Shown here one piece after another: positions 6,492 to 12,899 of a stretch of DNA of 42,210 nt (the first letter of the stretch is position 1; each line of letters opens with the position of its first letter). Source of the stretch: a virus; the IMG/VR virus record IMGVR_UViG_3300022542_000836, positions 1-42,210 of that record; one strand, 5' to 3'. A program made the translations under genes and the position numbers. The notes beneath the pieces were generated by a model that was not told where the DNA came from, did no database searches, and worked only from the letters and a program-made list of their open reading frames with translations.

Positions 6492-6891
6492 TTATCAGTT
6501 CCTCCTTCTTCAAATCTACTAAATCCCATAGCTCCATACCAACCAACAACACACAGATACCTATTTCACAGGCTGGTCGGTGATAAGGACAATTATCACA
6601 ATCAGGGAGGTTGGTAGCACTATACCTCAGCTTTAGCCGTTTAATCCATTTGCTAATGGTGCTGGTGTCAACCTCATTACCTAGTTTCTTAGCCACCACG
6701 GCTAATGAACCAGATAGTAGTACCTCTTCCATAGAAACATTATACTTTAGCTCCAGATATTGCATCATAGAGGTTTTTGTTTGTTTGGTCGGTATCACAC
6801 CAGGCTTTAGCTTGTGGTGCTTTCTCCTAGCTGGTTGGACACTGACCAAGCCTCGGTCTTTGAGGATTTTATCCCTTATTGCTTTTACCAT
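6484..6891 (-). CDS. Helix-turn-helix protein with C-terminal Cys/His cluster
   Basis: 135 residues. A basic start (KHHKLKPGVIPTKQTKTS) is followed by SLAVVAKKLGNEVD and TSTISKWIKRLKLRYS (about residues 62-92), a helix-turn-helix with the recognition helix in TISKWIKRL. It then has CDNCPYHRPACEIGIC, a likely zinc or iron-sulphur site. A DNA-binding regulator is likely; whether it acts on phage or host promoters is not visible. Central in the leftward operon. Confidence 0.6.
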   Translation of the reverse strand: MVKAIRDKILKDRGLVSVQPARRKHHKLKPGVIPTKQTKTSMMQYLELKYNVSMEEVLLSGSLAVVAKKLGNEVDTSTISKWIKRLKLRYSATNLPDCDNCPYHRPACEIGICVLLVGMELWDLVDLKKEELINE

Positions 6892-6930
6892 CCTATTACT
6901 TCATCTCCAAGTCCCGTGCTTCTCAGCAAT

Positions 6931-7356
6931 CTACTCCTGCCCATCGTATTCCTCTATCTCCCATTCAACATCATCAGGGATTTCTATTATTTTGAGGTTA
7001 GCAAACCTACTATCGGCTTTCTTCCCCAATTCCTCCACTACCTGTATTAAAAGCAGGTCAGTCCTAGATATATCTCTTGCGGAGAAGTATAAGGCATTGG
7101 ACCTTTCAAACTTACCAGGTTCATTCGGTCTTAGTTTATCCTCTTCCACTATTTGGTTGTATTCTTCCTCTGGCACGGTTGTATAATGCACACATAGAAT
7201 ACCTGAATTGTCCAAGGTTGCTTTCTCCTTATAGGCTTCCTTGGTAATGTTGTCTAACCAAGGATAGAGTTTGATACCTTTAAGCTCTGCATACCTCATA
7301 ACACCAACATAGCTTAAACCAAAACCACCATATTTGCTGTTTATTACGACCTTCAT
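6931..7356 (-). CDS. Conserved phage protein, MKVVINSxYGGFGLS family
   Basis: 141 residues. The start MKVVINSKYGGFGLSYVGVM and the end KIIEIPDDVEWEIEEYDGQE are those of a very common phage and prophage protein of unknown function. Between them lie DISRTDLLLIQVVEELGKKA and SRFANLKIIEI, also typical. Family members sit in early regions next to other small genes, as here. The strong ribosome site GGAGG lies inside the end of the upstream 33-residue membrane peptide gene. Confidence 0.85.
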   Translation of the reverse strand: MKVVINSKYGGFGLSYVGVMRYAELKGIKLYPWLDNITKEAYKEKATLDNSGILCVHYTTVPEEEYNQIVEEDKLRPNEPGKFERSNALYFSARDISRTDLLLIQVVEELGKKADSRFANLKIIEIPDDVEWEIEEYDGQE

Positions 7357-7360
7357 TTGT

Positions 7361-7462
7361 TTAACCTCCTTCCCAATACCTAAAGAAAAAGTGGTATAGT
7401 AGGTAGAGTGTTACCCAGAAACCAATGAACATTAACCACCATCTGATGTGGAGTCCTTGCAT
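7361..7462 (-). CDS. 33-residue single-pass membrane peptide
   Basis: MQGLHIRWWLMFIGFWVTLY then LLYHFFFRYWEGG: one aromatic-rich membrane segment flanked by basic residues, so the N-terminus or both flanks should face the cytoplasm. Its ATG overlaps the upstream stop (TAATG) and its end contains the ribosome site of the next gene. Function unknown. Confidence 0.5.
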   Translation of the reverse strand: MQGLHIRWWLMFIGFWVTLYLLYHFFFRYWEGG

Positions 7463-7674
7463 TACTGACCCTGCTTGCTGAGCAGGATTTCTAGGTGATA
7501 GCGGTCATTGAGTTCATCCTCTATTACTCGCTTTATCCTTAGGCAAAAGTTTTTGTCCTTGCAGTTATCATCCTCACAATCTAGTAGGACAAATTGATTA
7601 TCTAAGGAGTCTGGGGGAGTGTGGGTTATATGTTTCATACAGCAGGTGGTTGAGTCCTTTAATTGATTGAACAT
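7462..7674 (-). CDS. Hypothetical Cys-containing protein (70 residues)
   Basis: Contains TTCCMKH, then DCEDDNCKDKNFCLRI, five to six cysteines in all, so metal binding is possible. The C-terminal half is helical (RVIEDELNDRYHLEILLSKQ). No recognised family. Directly follows the 143-residue gene with no gap. Confidence 0.55.
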   Translation of the reverse strand: MFNQLKDSTTCCMKHITHTPPDSLDNQFVLLDCEDDNCKDKNFCLRIKRVIEDELNDRYHLEILLSKQGQ

Positions 7675-8106
7675 TTATTTACCTCCTATTACCTTTCCAT
7701 TATAGTTGATACACATACCTTCGGTGAACTTGGTATCACCTTTGTGATAGCTGCCATAATACCATTGGTAGCCAACTTGGCAGATTTTCATCCATTTCAA
7801 CCTCTTCTTAATCCAGTCTGGCTCCCTATCATCTATATGGATATTTGTATTAACATTAGCTAATTCCAATGCTAGGTTGAGCCTAGCTTTGGTTGTGGTG
7901 GTATACCAACCAGCAGAGAATAACTTTAGGTGGTCAGGATAAAACCTAGCTACTAGGTTGCCGTGGAGTCTCATATCTATAAATTCCTCCTTAGTCCATC
8001 CTTCCTCCACGGAAGCAATATCCAATAGTCTTAACTCTAGGTAAGTGTTGTTAGCAATCTTCCTATGACCTCTATACAACCTGTCTTTTACATCCTGATA
8101 ACTCAT
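7675..8106 (-). CDS. Conserved phage protein, RKIANNTYLELR family (143 residues)
   Basis: Contains HRKIANNTYLELR, then MRLHGNLVARFYPDHLKLFS and AGWYTTTTKARLNLAL. These three blocks in this order (I-A-N-N-T-Y; R-L-H-x-x-x-V-x-x-x-x-P-D; G-W-x-T-x-T-T-x-x-R-x-N) mark a family common in phages of several bacterial phyla, with no established function that I know. The end, TKFTEGMCINYNGKVIGGK, is the usual beta-hairpin. Part of the early operon. Confidence 0.8.
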   Translation of the reverse strand: MSYQDVKDRLYRGHRKIANNTYLELRLLDIASVEEGWTKEEFIDMRLHGNLVARFYPDHLKLFSAGWYTTTTKARLNLALELANVNTNIHIDDREPDWIKKRLKWMKICQVGYQWYYGSYHKGDTKFTEGMCINYNGKVIGGK

Positions 8107-8117
8107 AGCTTACCTCC

Positions 8118-8477
8118 TTAGACATTTATCACCTTACCAATACAGATTTTCCTAGCTACCACACAGCGGTATTCCTTATACCTATCTCTCTGCATACCCG
8201 TAGCAACCACATCGTCAAACTTGACCTTCCTGATTTCCAAGCAAGTTCCAGTACCTTTCCAACTAATTGCTCCTCTCAAAGATAGGAATATGTGGAAGCC
8301 TGTTCTATAACCATTACGGATGAAGTCAGCTGGGTCTTCCACCCACTTACCTACCTCATAGTAGCCGACAGTGCTATACCCATACTCAGGGCATATTCTA
8401 TTACTAACAATCCTAACAACCTTGTAACCACTCTTCCTATTTGTCTTTGGCTCAGGGTCAACCTTAGCTAAACACAT
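8118..8477 (-). CDS. Conserved phage hypothetical protein (119 residues)
   Basis: Contains SGYKVVRIV, YYEVGKWVEDP, GYRTGFHIFLSLRGAISW, then KVKFDDVVATGMQ and YRCVVARKICIGKV. The G-F-H-I-F and V-V-A-R-x-I-x-I elements recur in a widespread beta-rich phage protein of unknown function. Overlaps its upstream neighbour by 10 nt. Confidence 0.75.
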   Translation of the reverse strand: MCLAKVDPEPKTNRKSGYKVVRIVSNRICPEYGYSTVGYYEVGKWVEDPADFIRNGYRTGFHIFLSLRGAISWKGTGTCLEIRKVKFDDVVATGMQRDRYKEYRCVVARKICIGKVINV

Positions 8478-8806
8478 TTAGAACCTCCCCCCATAAGCTC
8501 ATCCAAGTCCACTGTCCCATAGGTAGCTTTAAGCTCATTAAGTTGAGCTTCCAATTCGTGTGGGTTTTTGGCTAGGAAGTAACCTAGTCGCAGTACCGCA
8601 CTAGCAAAGTCTGATACCAGCTTCTCGGGTAAAAGCATAATCATTGGGTGGCGTTGGGCAAACCGAGCGCAGCACAGAGCAAGGTATTCAGCAAAAACTG
8701 GTGTTTGCTCACTAACCTCATTATTTATGGTGTCTAGCATATTATATAACCTATTGGCTATATCCTTGGTGGCTTCCTCGCTCCTAATATCTAATGGATT
8801 TGTCAA
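8468..8806 (-). CDS. Hypothetical helical protein (112 residues)
   Basis: Predicted all-helical: RLYNMLDTINNEVSE, FAEYLALCCARFAQRH, VSDFASAVLRLGYFLAKN, ELEAQLNELKATYG. No recognised motif. Starts 1 nt before the end of the small zinc-binding gene and overlaps the next gene. Function unknown. Confidence 0.6.
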   Translation of the reverse strand: MTNPLDIRSEEATKDIANRLYNMLDTINNEVSEQTPVFAEYLALCCARFAQRHPMIMLLPEKLVSDFASAVLRLGYFLAKNPHELEAQLNELKATYGTVDLDELMGGGSKCV

Positions 8807-8950
8807 CTACTTCCTCCTTAATTGTAATAACCTACATTTGCTGGTATCTTGGTGGACATAGCTATCACCTACTTTGACCAGCGTGCCACCAGCTACACCA
8901 CACTTGCCACAAGCTATGGGAGTCGCTTGGTTCAACCTTTTAGCTTTCAT
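8807..8950 (-). CDS. Small zinc-ribbon-like protein (47 residues)
   Basis: TPIACGKCGVAGGTLVKVGD followed by YVHQDTSKC: C-x2-C, then H and C, a compact zinc site. Very basic C-terminus (RLLQLRRK). Overlaps the upstream gene by 4 nt. Unknown function; one of several zinc miniproteins in this operon. Confidence 0.6.
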   Translation of the reverse strand: MKAKRLNQATPIACGKCGVAGGTLVKVGDSYVHQDTSKCRLLQLRRK

Positions 8951-9135
8951 TTGTATCTCCTCCTTATGTCAGCATAGACATCATCAGTTTTGAGGGGTGG
9001 AAGCAACTCCATTGCAGGACTATCTTCACTGATAATATGGCTCTTCCAAAAGTCAACCTCCTTGCTAAGGAATTCAAAGACTTCCTGTGGACTGTCTGCT
9101 TCCACAATCAAGTTGCAATAAACCCTATACCTCAT
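8947..9135 (-). CDS. Hypothetical protein (62 residues)
   Basis: The start is the ATG at 9133-9135, 6-8 nt after a perfect AAGGAGGTGAT site; the frame is open further upstream but only through that ribosome site. The product MRYRVYCNLIVEADSPQEVF looks like a small alpha/beta protein in which a strand is followed by a (S/T)PxE(V/A)xEF helix, a pattern seen in many small phage proteins. Function unknown. Confidence 0.6.
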   Translation of the reverse strand: MRYRVYCNLIVEADSPQEVFEFLSKEVDFWKSHIISEDSPAMELLPPLKTDDVYADIRRRYK

Positions 9136-9152
9136 TGGTATCACCTCCTTCC

Positions 9153-9407
9153 TCAAAGTATCGGGATGATTAAATCATCAAACTTTACCGTCCTTGTTTC
9201 CGTCCAATGTTGCCCACCTCTGGTATCAGCACCCTCCCAGTTTTGGGATATATCAAACCTCAATATTTCTGCTTCCATATCAAGTCCTGTGATTTCCATA
9301 TCCCATAGTCCCATTGTCTTTGATACACCATCTTTGACATAGGCTTTCATCTTCCTACCGACTGGAAAGGTTTCAGCAATATTTATTGGCTCCCTTTTGT
9401 GGTTCAT
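9153..9407 (-). CDS. Hypothetical protein (84 residues)
   Basis: Strand-rich: MKAYVKDGVSKTMGLWDMEI, EILRFDISQNWEGADT, TRTVKFDDLIIPIL. The final V-K-F-D-D-L/V block is also found in the 119-residue protein at 8118-8477, where such a sequence tends to be a bridging strand. GGAGGTGATTAACTA precedes the ATG. Unknown function. Confidence 0.6.
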   Translation of the reverse strand: MNHKREPINIAETFPVGRKMKAYVKDGVSKTMGLWDMEITGLDMEAEILRFDISQNWEGADTRGGQHWTETRTVKFDDLIIPIL

Positions 9408-9410
9408 TAG

Positions 9411-9671
9411 TTAATCACCTCCTTCCTCCATATATTCCAGTAATTCCTCTGGTATCCTTAGGTCTGCTTCATAAGCTAGGACATCATAGTAAAGTTCGGT
9501 TTCCTCCTGTTCAAACTCCAGGTCGCAATTCCAGCAATACCATTGAGAACCTTGTTCAAATATAGTCGTGCTTTTACCACAGCAGGGACAAGGTAAGCTA
9601 TAACCTGGGTTGTGGTAGGTTCCGTTAGCAAAGCCCTGTCTTATCTCTTGTCTGGTTTGCTCATCTATCAA
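9411..9671 (-). CDS. Zinc-ribbon protein (86 residues)
   Basis: YSLPCPCCGKSTTIFEQG then QWYCWNCDLEFEQEE: two CxxC-type knuckles about 17 residues apart make a classic zinc ribbon, followed by an acidic helical tail (LRIPEELLEYMEEGGD). May be a DNA- or protein-binding adaptor; target not visible. Its ATG overlaps the stop of the 54-residue gene. Confidence 0.7.
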   Translation of the reverse strand: MIDEQTRQEIRQGFANGTYHNPGYSLPCPCCGKSTTIFEQGSQWYCWNCDLEFEQEETELYYDVLAYEADLRIPEELLEYMEEGGD

Positions 9672-9832
9672 TTCTTACCACCCTGAACTTCCATATGCAC
9701 CAACAGCCATATTACCCACCAATCCACATCAGTCTCCTTGGATGCACCATAGTATTCCCAAATAGTATGTTCAGCTTCGGGCAATACCATACACCTATTG
9801 AGCATAGCTTGGTTCATCCTTATCACCAGCAT
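9668..9832 (-). CDS. Hypothetical small protein (54 residues)
   Basis: MLVIRMNQAMLNRCMVLPEA continues to a Trp-rich helix (DWWVIWLLVHMEVQ). A GGAGGTGTGAT site is well placed before the ATG, and the stop overlaps the next start. Unknown function. Confidence 0.55.
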   Translation of the reverse strand: MLVIRMNQAMLNRCMVLPEAEHTIWEYYGASKETDVDWWVIWLLVHMEVQGGKN

Positions 9833-9833
9833 A

Positions 9834-9995
9834 TCACACCTCCATCCGTAATGCTTCCTGTAGCTTGCGGATTAGCTCCACCACATCAGGTCTATGACAA
9901 GCTATCTCCCTATCGTCATTATCCCAGATATGGTAGACAGGTTGTTTTCCCCTTAGGACTTCTATCCGACTTCCCTTTTCTACTATTACCTCCAT
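9834..9995 (-). CDS. Hypothetical small protein (53 residues)
   Basis: MEVIVEKGSRIEVLRGKQPV, a beta-hairpin, then a helix DVVELIRKLQEALRMEV. Starts with a ribosome site GGGAGGTGTGAT and ends inside the ribosome site of the next gene. Unknown function. Confidence 0.55.
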   Translation of the reverse strand: MEVIVEKGSRIEVLRGKQPVYHIWDNDDREIACHRPDVVELIRKLQEALRMEV

Positions 9996-9996
9996 A

Positions 9997-10194
9997 TCAC
10001 ACCTCCCCACTTAGCTCTTTCCTAGCATATTGTAGTAGTATCCTAGCCAACCGCTTATGACCAGCATACATATACCACTTGCTCCACCAGTTTGCTACCA
10101 TTATCAGGGAGTCCTCATCAACATTGGTAAGGTCATTCTCTGCATCGGTAACACTATTATCCATAGCTTGTCTGTCCTGTTCGGTAAATTTCAT
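9997..10194 (-). CDS. Small conserved phage protein (65 residues)
   Basis: ANWWSKWYMYAGHKRLARIL within an otherwise helical 65-residue protein. The W-W-x-K-W-Y...A-G-H-K-R-L-A-R-I-L element recurs in small phage proteins, always without a known role. Ribosome site GAGGTGATAC before the ATG. Confidence 0.65.
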   Translation of the reverse strand: MKFTEQDRQAMDNSVTDAENDLTNVDEDSLIMVANWWSKWYMYAGHKRLARILLQYARKELSGEV

Positions 10195-10198
10195 TGTA

Positions 10199-10447
10199 TC
10201 ACCTCCTCTTCAGGACTTGGAACCACCAGCCACTACCATCACCTGTCTTATAGACTTCCTTAATGCGGTAGCTTGTATTAAGTGGTTGGTGCAATCCACA
10301 TTCGGGACCAAGGTGGATTATTGAGTTACCTAGGTGTTTAACCTGGACCAGGTATTTACAACCTCCCACCCACTGCAGTTCACATTCCTTGGTAACATCA
10401 TCATACTCCAACCTCTGTCCGCAAGTAGGACAATACTCATCTTCCAT
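10199..10447 (-). CDS. Zinc-binding hypothetical protein (82 residues)
   Basis: MEDEYCPTCGQRLEYDDVTK, then VGGCKYL and LGPECGLH. The first CxxC with two later Cys could form one zinc site. The rest is beta-rich (YRIKEVYKTGDGSGWWFQVL). Function unknown; lies between the two-TM protein gene and the 65-residue gene. Confidence 0.6.
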   Translation of the reverse strand: MEDEYCPTCGQRLEYDDVTKECELQWVGGCKYLVQVKHLGNSIIHLGPECGLHQPLNTSYRIKEVYKTGDGSGWWFQVLKRR

Positions 10448-10475
10448 CCTTTATCACCTCCTTCCTTGTATTATT

Positions 10476-10685
10476 TTACCTCTCCTCACCGTACCTAACC
10501 AGATTATAGACGGCAAAAACCATTATACCAATCATTGCAACTATTTCAAAGGTCAACAACGCTGGATTCAACTCACTTATTGTGATACTTCCATAATAGG
10601 CAATCAAGGATGACCACCACAGCAAGGCAGTAGCACAACCAAGCAAAAGGGCTTGGCTTAAGACATACCTGAATCGCCTATTCAT
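10476..10685 (-). CDS. Two-helix membrane protein (69 residues)
   Basis: Basic start MNRRFRYVLSQ, first hydrophobic segment ALLLGCATALLWWSSLIAYY, short polar turn SITISELNP, second segment FEIVAMIGIMVFAVYNLV and a charged tail. Topology with both ends inside is expected. Size and topology would fit an early membrane protein or a holin, but its place in the early operon argues against lysis. Unknown function. Confidence 0.6.
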   Translation of the reverse strand: MNRRFRYVLSQALLLGCATALLWWSSLIAYYGSITISELNPALLTFEIVAMIGIMVFAVYNLVRYGEER

Positions 10686-10714
10686 ACCTGTTGTCTCCTT
10701 CTTGATTTACTCAT

Positions 10715-10754
10715 CCTAGCCTATCAGGAGGGGGAAGCAACCTGACAAGCTAGG
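10715..10754 (-). promoter_or_regulatory. Strand-specific 14-bp RNA hairpin between two early genes
   Basis: Bases 10715-10728 pair with 10741-10754 around a 12-nt loop. In the minus-strand (leftward) RNA all 14 positions pair, two as G-U; in the plus-strand RNA those two would be A-C mismatches. No T-run follows, so it is not a typical terminator. It could be a processing or stability element between the 67-residue and the two-TM genes. Confidence 0.5.
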
Positions 10755-10769
10755 TCAATAAATCACCTA

Positions 10770-10973
10770 TCATTTGACCTTGACTACAATACCATCCTTC
10801 ATAAGGACTTCAGCATACCAGGTGTGTGGTGCAGGGTAGTGCGGACCTTCCACATACTCTACACCATCCTTCTTTGGGACTCCAAGACCTGGAGCGGAAA
10901 CATAAATCTCTCTTCCCTTCGCTATTGCTTCCTTAAACTCCTTTTTGGTCTTGAAGTTTTTGCTAGCATACAT
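10770..10973 (-). CDS. Small conserved phage protein, EGPHYPxPHxWYA family
   Basis: 67 residues: KTKKEFKEAIAKGREIYVSA, PGLGVPKKDG, then EGPHYPAPHTWYAEVLMKDG. The K-x-x-E-A-x-A-x-G start and E-G-P-H-Y-P-x-P-H-x-W-Y-A block define a frequent phage protein of unknown function. Good GGAGG site before the ATG region; part of the 11.4-to-3.9 kb operon. Confidence 0.8.
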   Translation of the reverse strand: MYASKNFKTKKEFKEAIAKGREIYVSAPGLGVPKKDGVEYVEGPHYPAPHTWYAEVLMKDGIVVKVK

Positions 10974-10979
10974 CTGGAT

Positions 10980-11273
10980 TTACCTCCTTCCTACAATTAT
11001 TCTAACCTTGCTGTTCCTACCAGGCTTACCCCACTTCCTACTAATGATACCAGCGGTATGACCTGGTAGCTTCTCCCTCCTATCATCCACCAGCTTATCA
11101 AGCTCCTTGTTCCTCAGGTTGATAAAGTATCTGGTTAGCTCCAGCAATCGCCTGTTAGCTGGTAAACCCAGCAGTCGGTTGACTCCATCTCTCTCCTCTA
11201 TTTGCTCTGCTAGGTCTTTCAACCGTCTGGCTGATATAGTCCTGACTTGCTTTTCAATCTGTGTGGTATCCAT
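10980..11273 (-). CDS. Hypothetical basic protein (97 residues)
   Basis: Helical and rich in Arg and Lys: TISARRLKDLAEQIEERDGV, LELTRYFINLRNKELDKLVD, ending KPGRNSKVRIIVGRR. No recognised motif. It may bind nucleic acid by its charge, which is inference only. Second gene of its operon. Confidence 0.55.
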   Translation of the reverse strand: MDTTQIEKQVRTISARRLKDLAEQIEERDGVNRLLGLPANRRLLELTRYFINLRNKELDKLVDDRREKLPGHTAGIISRKWGKPGRNSKVRIIVGRR

Positions 11274-11284
11274 CAGCTTGCTCC

Positions 11285-11419
11285 CTATTCACAACACTCA
11301 TCCGAGCAATCATCACATAGGACATAATCAGGACTTGATGTTTGCTCACCGCACCAGGCACACTCACAGCCAGGGTTGATGGGTTCGCCATTAAATTGCT
11401 TTTCATCTTCCATTGTCAT
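11285..11419 (-). CDS. Zinc-binding miniprotein (44 residues), first gene of the operon
   Basis: CECAWCGEQTSSPDYVLCDD followed by CSDECCE: eight Cys in the last 27 residues, with a CxxC...CxxC knuckle pair like a small zinc ribbon. GGGAGG lies 5-6 nt before the ATG 11417-11419. It is the first gene after the promoter at 11449-11478 and a motif copy lies in its short leader (11431-11439). Confidence 0.65.
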   Translation of the reverse strand: MTMEDEKQFNGEPINPGCECAWCGEQTSSPDYVLCDDCSDECCE

Positions 11420-11430
11420 TTGCCTCCCTG

Positions 11431-11439
11431 TTATGTCAA
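11431..11439 (-). promoter_or_regulatory. Single TTGACATAA motif in the leader of the early operon
   Basis: A perfect copy (TTATGTCAA on the plus strand) between the -10 box and the ribosome site of the 44-residue gene. A protein bound here would lie just downstream of the transcription start, a typical repressor position. Confidence 0.6.
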
Positions 11440-11448
11440 CCTATCTCT

Positions 11449-11478
11449 ATTCTATCACCTCTCTATTGCCCCTGTCAA
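11449..11478 (-). promoter_or_regulatory. Sigma-70-type promoter of the 11.4-to-3.9 kb operon
   Basis: Minus strand: -35 TTGACA at 11478-11473, 18-bp spacer, -10 TAGAAT at 11454-11449. It reads into the zinc miniprotein gene at 11419. The four-copy motif array lies 20 nt upstream of the -35 box. Confidence 0.7.
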
Positions 11479-11497
11479 TAGCACAAATGTTCTGATA

Positions 11498-11545
11498 TTA
11501 TGTAAAGTCCTTATGTAAAGCTATTATGTCAACCCGTTATGTCAA
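11498..11545 (-). repeat. Four motif copies at exact 13-bp period (operator or iteron array)
   Basis: On the plus strand: TTATGTAAA at 11498-11506 and 11511-11519, TTATGTCAA at 11524-11532 and 11537-11545. Start-to-start spacing is 13, 13 and 13. The array lies between the leftward promoter (11449-11478) and the rightward promoter (11601-11629), in an unusually long gene-free stretch for this genome. It could be an operator for both promoters or the iterons of a replication origin. Confidence 0.75.
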
Positions 11546-11600
11546 CTAGGAACTATTTTTGCTCCCTGCCTAAAATCGCTTAAAATTGCCACAAAAACAC

Positions 11601-11629
11601 TTGACAAACTGTCCAAGAGGTGTTATTCT
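11601..11629 (+). promoter_or_regulatory. Sigma-70-type promoter of the orphan plus-strand gene
   Basis: -35 TTGACA at 11601-11606, 17-bp spacer, -10 TATTCT at 11624-11629 (two mismatches to consensus). It drives the gene at 11683, giving a leader of about 45 nt with an AGAGGTGAT ribosome site. No TTGACATAA copy overlaps it. Confidence 0.6.
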
Positions 11630-11682
11630 TATAGGTAGTGTTGAGACGACCAGCACATTAACAAAAGAATAGAGGTGATAAA

Positions 11683-12246
11683 ATGACAGTAGAGGATATC
11701 AGAAAAGCTATTGGTGAAGCTCTAGCAAGCGGGAATGACGCAGAAGTTGACCGCTTGGCGATTGAACTAGGCAAGGCTAAAGTTGAGGAACATAAAGCCG
11801 AGCTAGTTAAGGCAACCACAGAAGCAGAAGCCCTAGCAGGGGATAGAGAAGCCCTAGCCAGTGAAGTCAAGGTTACACTAGACAGCTTGCCTGACCTAAA
11901 GAGCAAGCTAGAGAAGGTCAAAGCTTATGGCATTGTCTGGAGCATTGACCACACACAGACTGACAAAGCCGGACTCAAGACTAAAGTTATCGGCGGGTGT
12001 GCCTTGCGAGTGCCAGAAGTGAAGAGAGCTAGAGCAACAGGCGGTGGTGTTGCTAGAGGCAGTGGGGAGTATGCCAAAACTACAGCCGATTATGGGTTGA
12101 CACCACAACAGGCGTTTGACAAGTTTGCTACCGAGGATGACAAGGCAAACTTAGCTAAAGCAGTAGGCGGGAGCCAGCAATGGCGGGTGAAAGAGAATGT
12201 CCGCCAGCGAGCCATTAAGGACGGACTGCTACAGCCAGTCAAGTGA
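11683..12246 (+). CDS. Orphan plus-strand protein, moron-like (187 residues)
   Basis: The only gene read rightward within the leftward half. It has its own promoter (11601-11629) and a strong terminator (12256-12287), the build of a moron. Residues 1-80 form a charged helical, probably coiled-coil region (MTVEDIRKAIGEALASGNDA onward, many Ala/Glu/Lys). The centre has a strand block YGIVWSIDHTQTDKAG and KVIGGCALRVPEVKRAR. The C-terminal domain (TPQQAFDKFATEDDKANLAK, then QQWRVKENVRQRAIKDGLLQ) looks helical and DNA-binding. Codon and base use are more GC-rich than in neighbours, and it holds the only CCGG I noticed in the genome, suggesting separate origin. Function unknown. Confidence 0.75.
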   Translation: MTVEDIRKAIGEALASGNDAEVDRLAIELGKAKVEEHKAELVKATTEAEALAGDREALASEVKVTLDSLPDLKSKLEKVKAYGIVWSIDHTQTDKAGLKTKVIGGCALRVPEVKRARATGGGVARGSGEYAKTTADYGLTPQQAFDKFATEDDKANLAKAVGGSQQWRVKENVRQRAIKDGLLQPVK

Positions 12247-12255
12247 AGCCAGAGA

Positions 12256-12287
12256 GGGGAGCTAGTCGTCAGCTCCCTTTTCTTTTT
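12256..12287 (+). terminator. Rho-independent terminator
   Basis: GGGAGCT (12257-12263), 7-nt loop, AGCTCCC (12271-12277), then TTTTCTTTTT. It ends the orphan gene and keeps its transcript from running into the oppositely read zinc-ribbon cluster. Confidence 0.85.
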
Positions 12288-12302
12288 GCCACCTGTCTGA
12301 CA

Positions 12303-12311
12303 TTATGTAAA
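12303..12311. promoter_or_regulatory. Single TTATGTAAA motif copy
   Basis: One isolated copy just after the terminator. The 113 nt between the terminator and the next gene (12288-12400) contain nothing else I can name. Confidence 0.4.
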
Positions 12312-12400
12312 GTTGCTCCCTAGATGTGAAAAGCGAGGTACGGGTGCTTACCTTTAGAGATAAATATTATTTTTCCTAGTTGTGGTCTCAGAAATTACTT

Positions 12401-12556
12401 TCACACCAAATCCCATATAGTACAACCATAAGCCATATCATAGGAAGCTGATTCTTTCCTACCACACCTACGACAGGTTCTAATAGTTCCTAGTTCTATG
12501 TTAGGGTGATTTAACAACCAATCATGCCATCCTAGGAAGCATAACAACCTATACAT
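12401..12556 (-). CDS. DUF1660-like zinc miniprotein (51 residues)
   Basis: MYRLLCFLGWHDWLLNH then TIRTCRRCGRKESASYDMAY and a final GC. The start (LLCxxxGxHxW) followed after about 15 residues by CxxCG matches the small prophage protein family DUF1660, taken to bind zinc. A near-ideal AGGAGGTG precedes the ATG at 12554-12556. Last gene of the 13.7-to-12.4 kb operon. Role unknown. Confidence 0.7.
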   Translation of the reverse strand: MYRLLCFLGWHDWLLNHPNIELGTIRTCRRCGRKESASYDMAYGCTIWDLV

Positions 12557-12620
12557 AATCACCTCCTGCGGTCTCACAAATTATTTTCTTCCTTAAACCC
12601 ACCCTACACCCTTTTACTCA

Positions 12621-12899
12621 TTAGCCGACGGAATATCCGTTGTTGGCACTACACATCACCTCCTTTACCAACTTATTTCCTTTAAGCGAAACAGGGATAG
12701 CACGCTTACCATTAAACCTCAAAGCAGCTTCATAGGTTACAGGAAGCCACTTTGCATCATAACACCATTGGCAAAGGAATATGGCTTTCCCACCTTTGCT
12801 GGTGTTAGGTAGCTCAACCAAATGGTGAGCACCTGTAGGAGATTTATCGCATCTCCAACTCCCACCTTCTATATAGTTGTCGTAAGGGTCTTTAGCCAT
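12621..12899 (-). CDS. Zinc-binding protein (92 residues)
   Basis: SWRCDKSPTGAHHLVELPNT, then FLCQWCYDAKWLPVTYEAAL: one Cys, two His and CxxC form a plausible zinc site with an insert between the knuckles. This C...HHW/L...CxxC layout recurs in small phage proteins. Overlaps the upstream gene by 31 nt in another frame. Confidence 0.65.
   Translation of the reverse strand: MAKDPYDNYIEGGSWRCDKSPTGAHHLVELPNTSKGGKAIFLCQWCYDAKWLPVTYEAALRFNGKRAIPVSLKGNKLVKEVMCSANNGYSVG

Noticed and set aside
11498-11545. CRISPR array
   Set aside because: The repeat unit is 9 bp with 4-bp gaps, far too short for repeats and spacers. The Cas4-like gene is 8 kb away without other cas genes and fits a recombination role.
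12386-12585. Similar stretches GGTCTCAGAAATTACTTT and GGTCTCACAAATTATTTT flanking the DUF1660-like gene as a small mobile unit
   Set aside because: Similarity is short and imperfect, no target duplication or recombinase is present, and the gene looks like a normal operon member.
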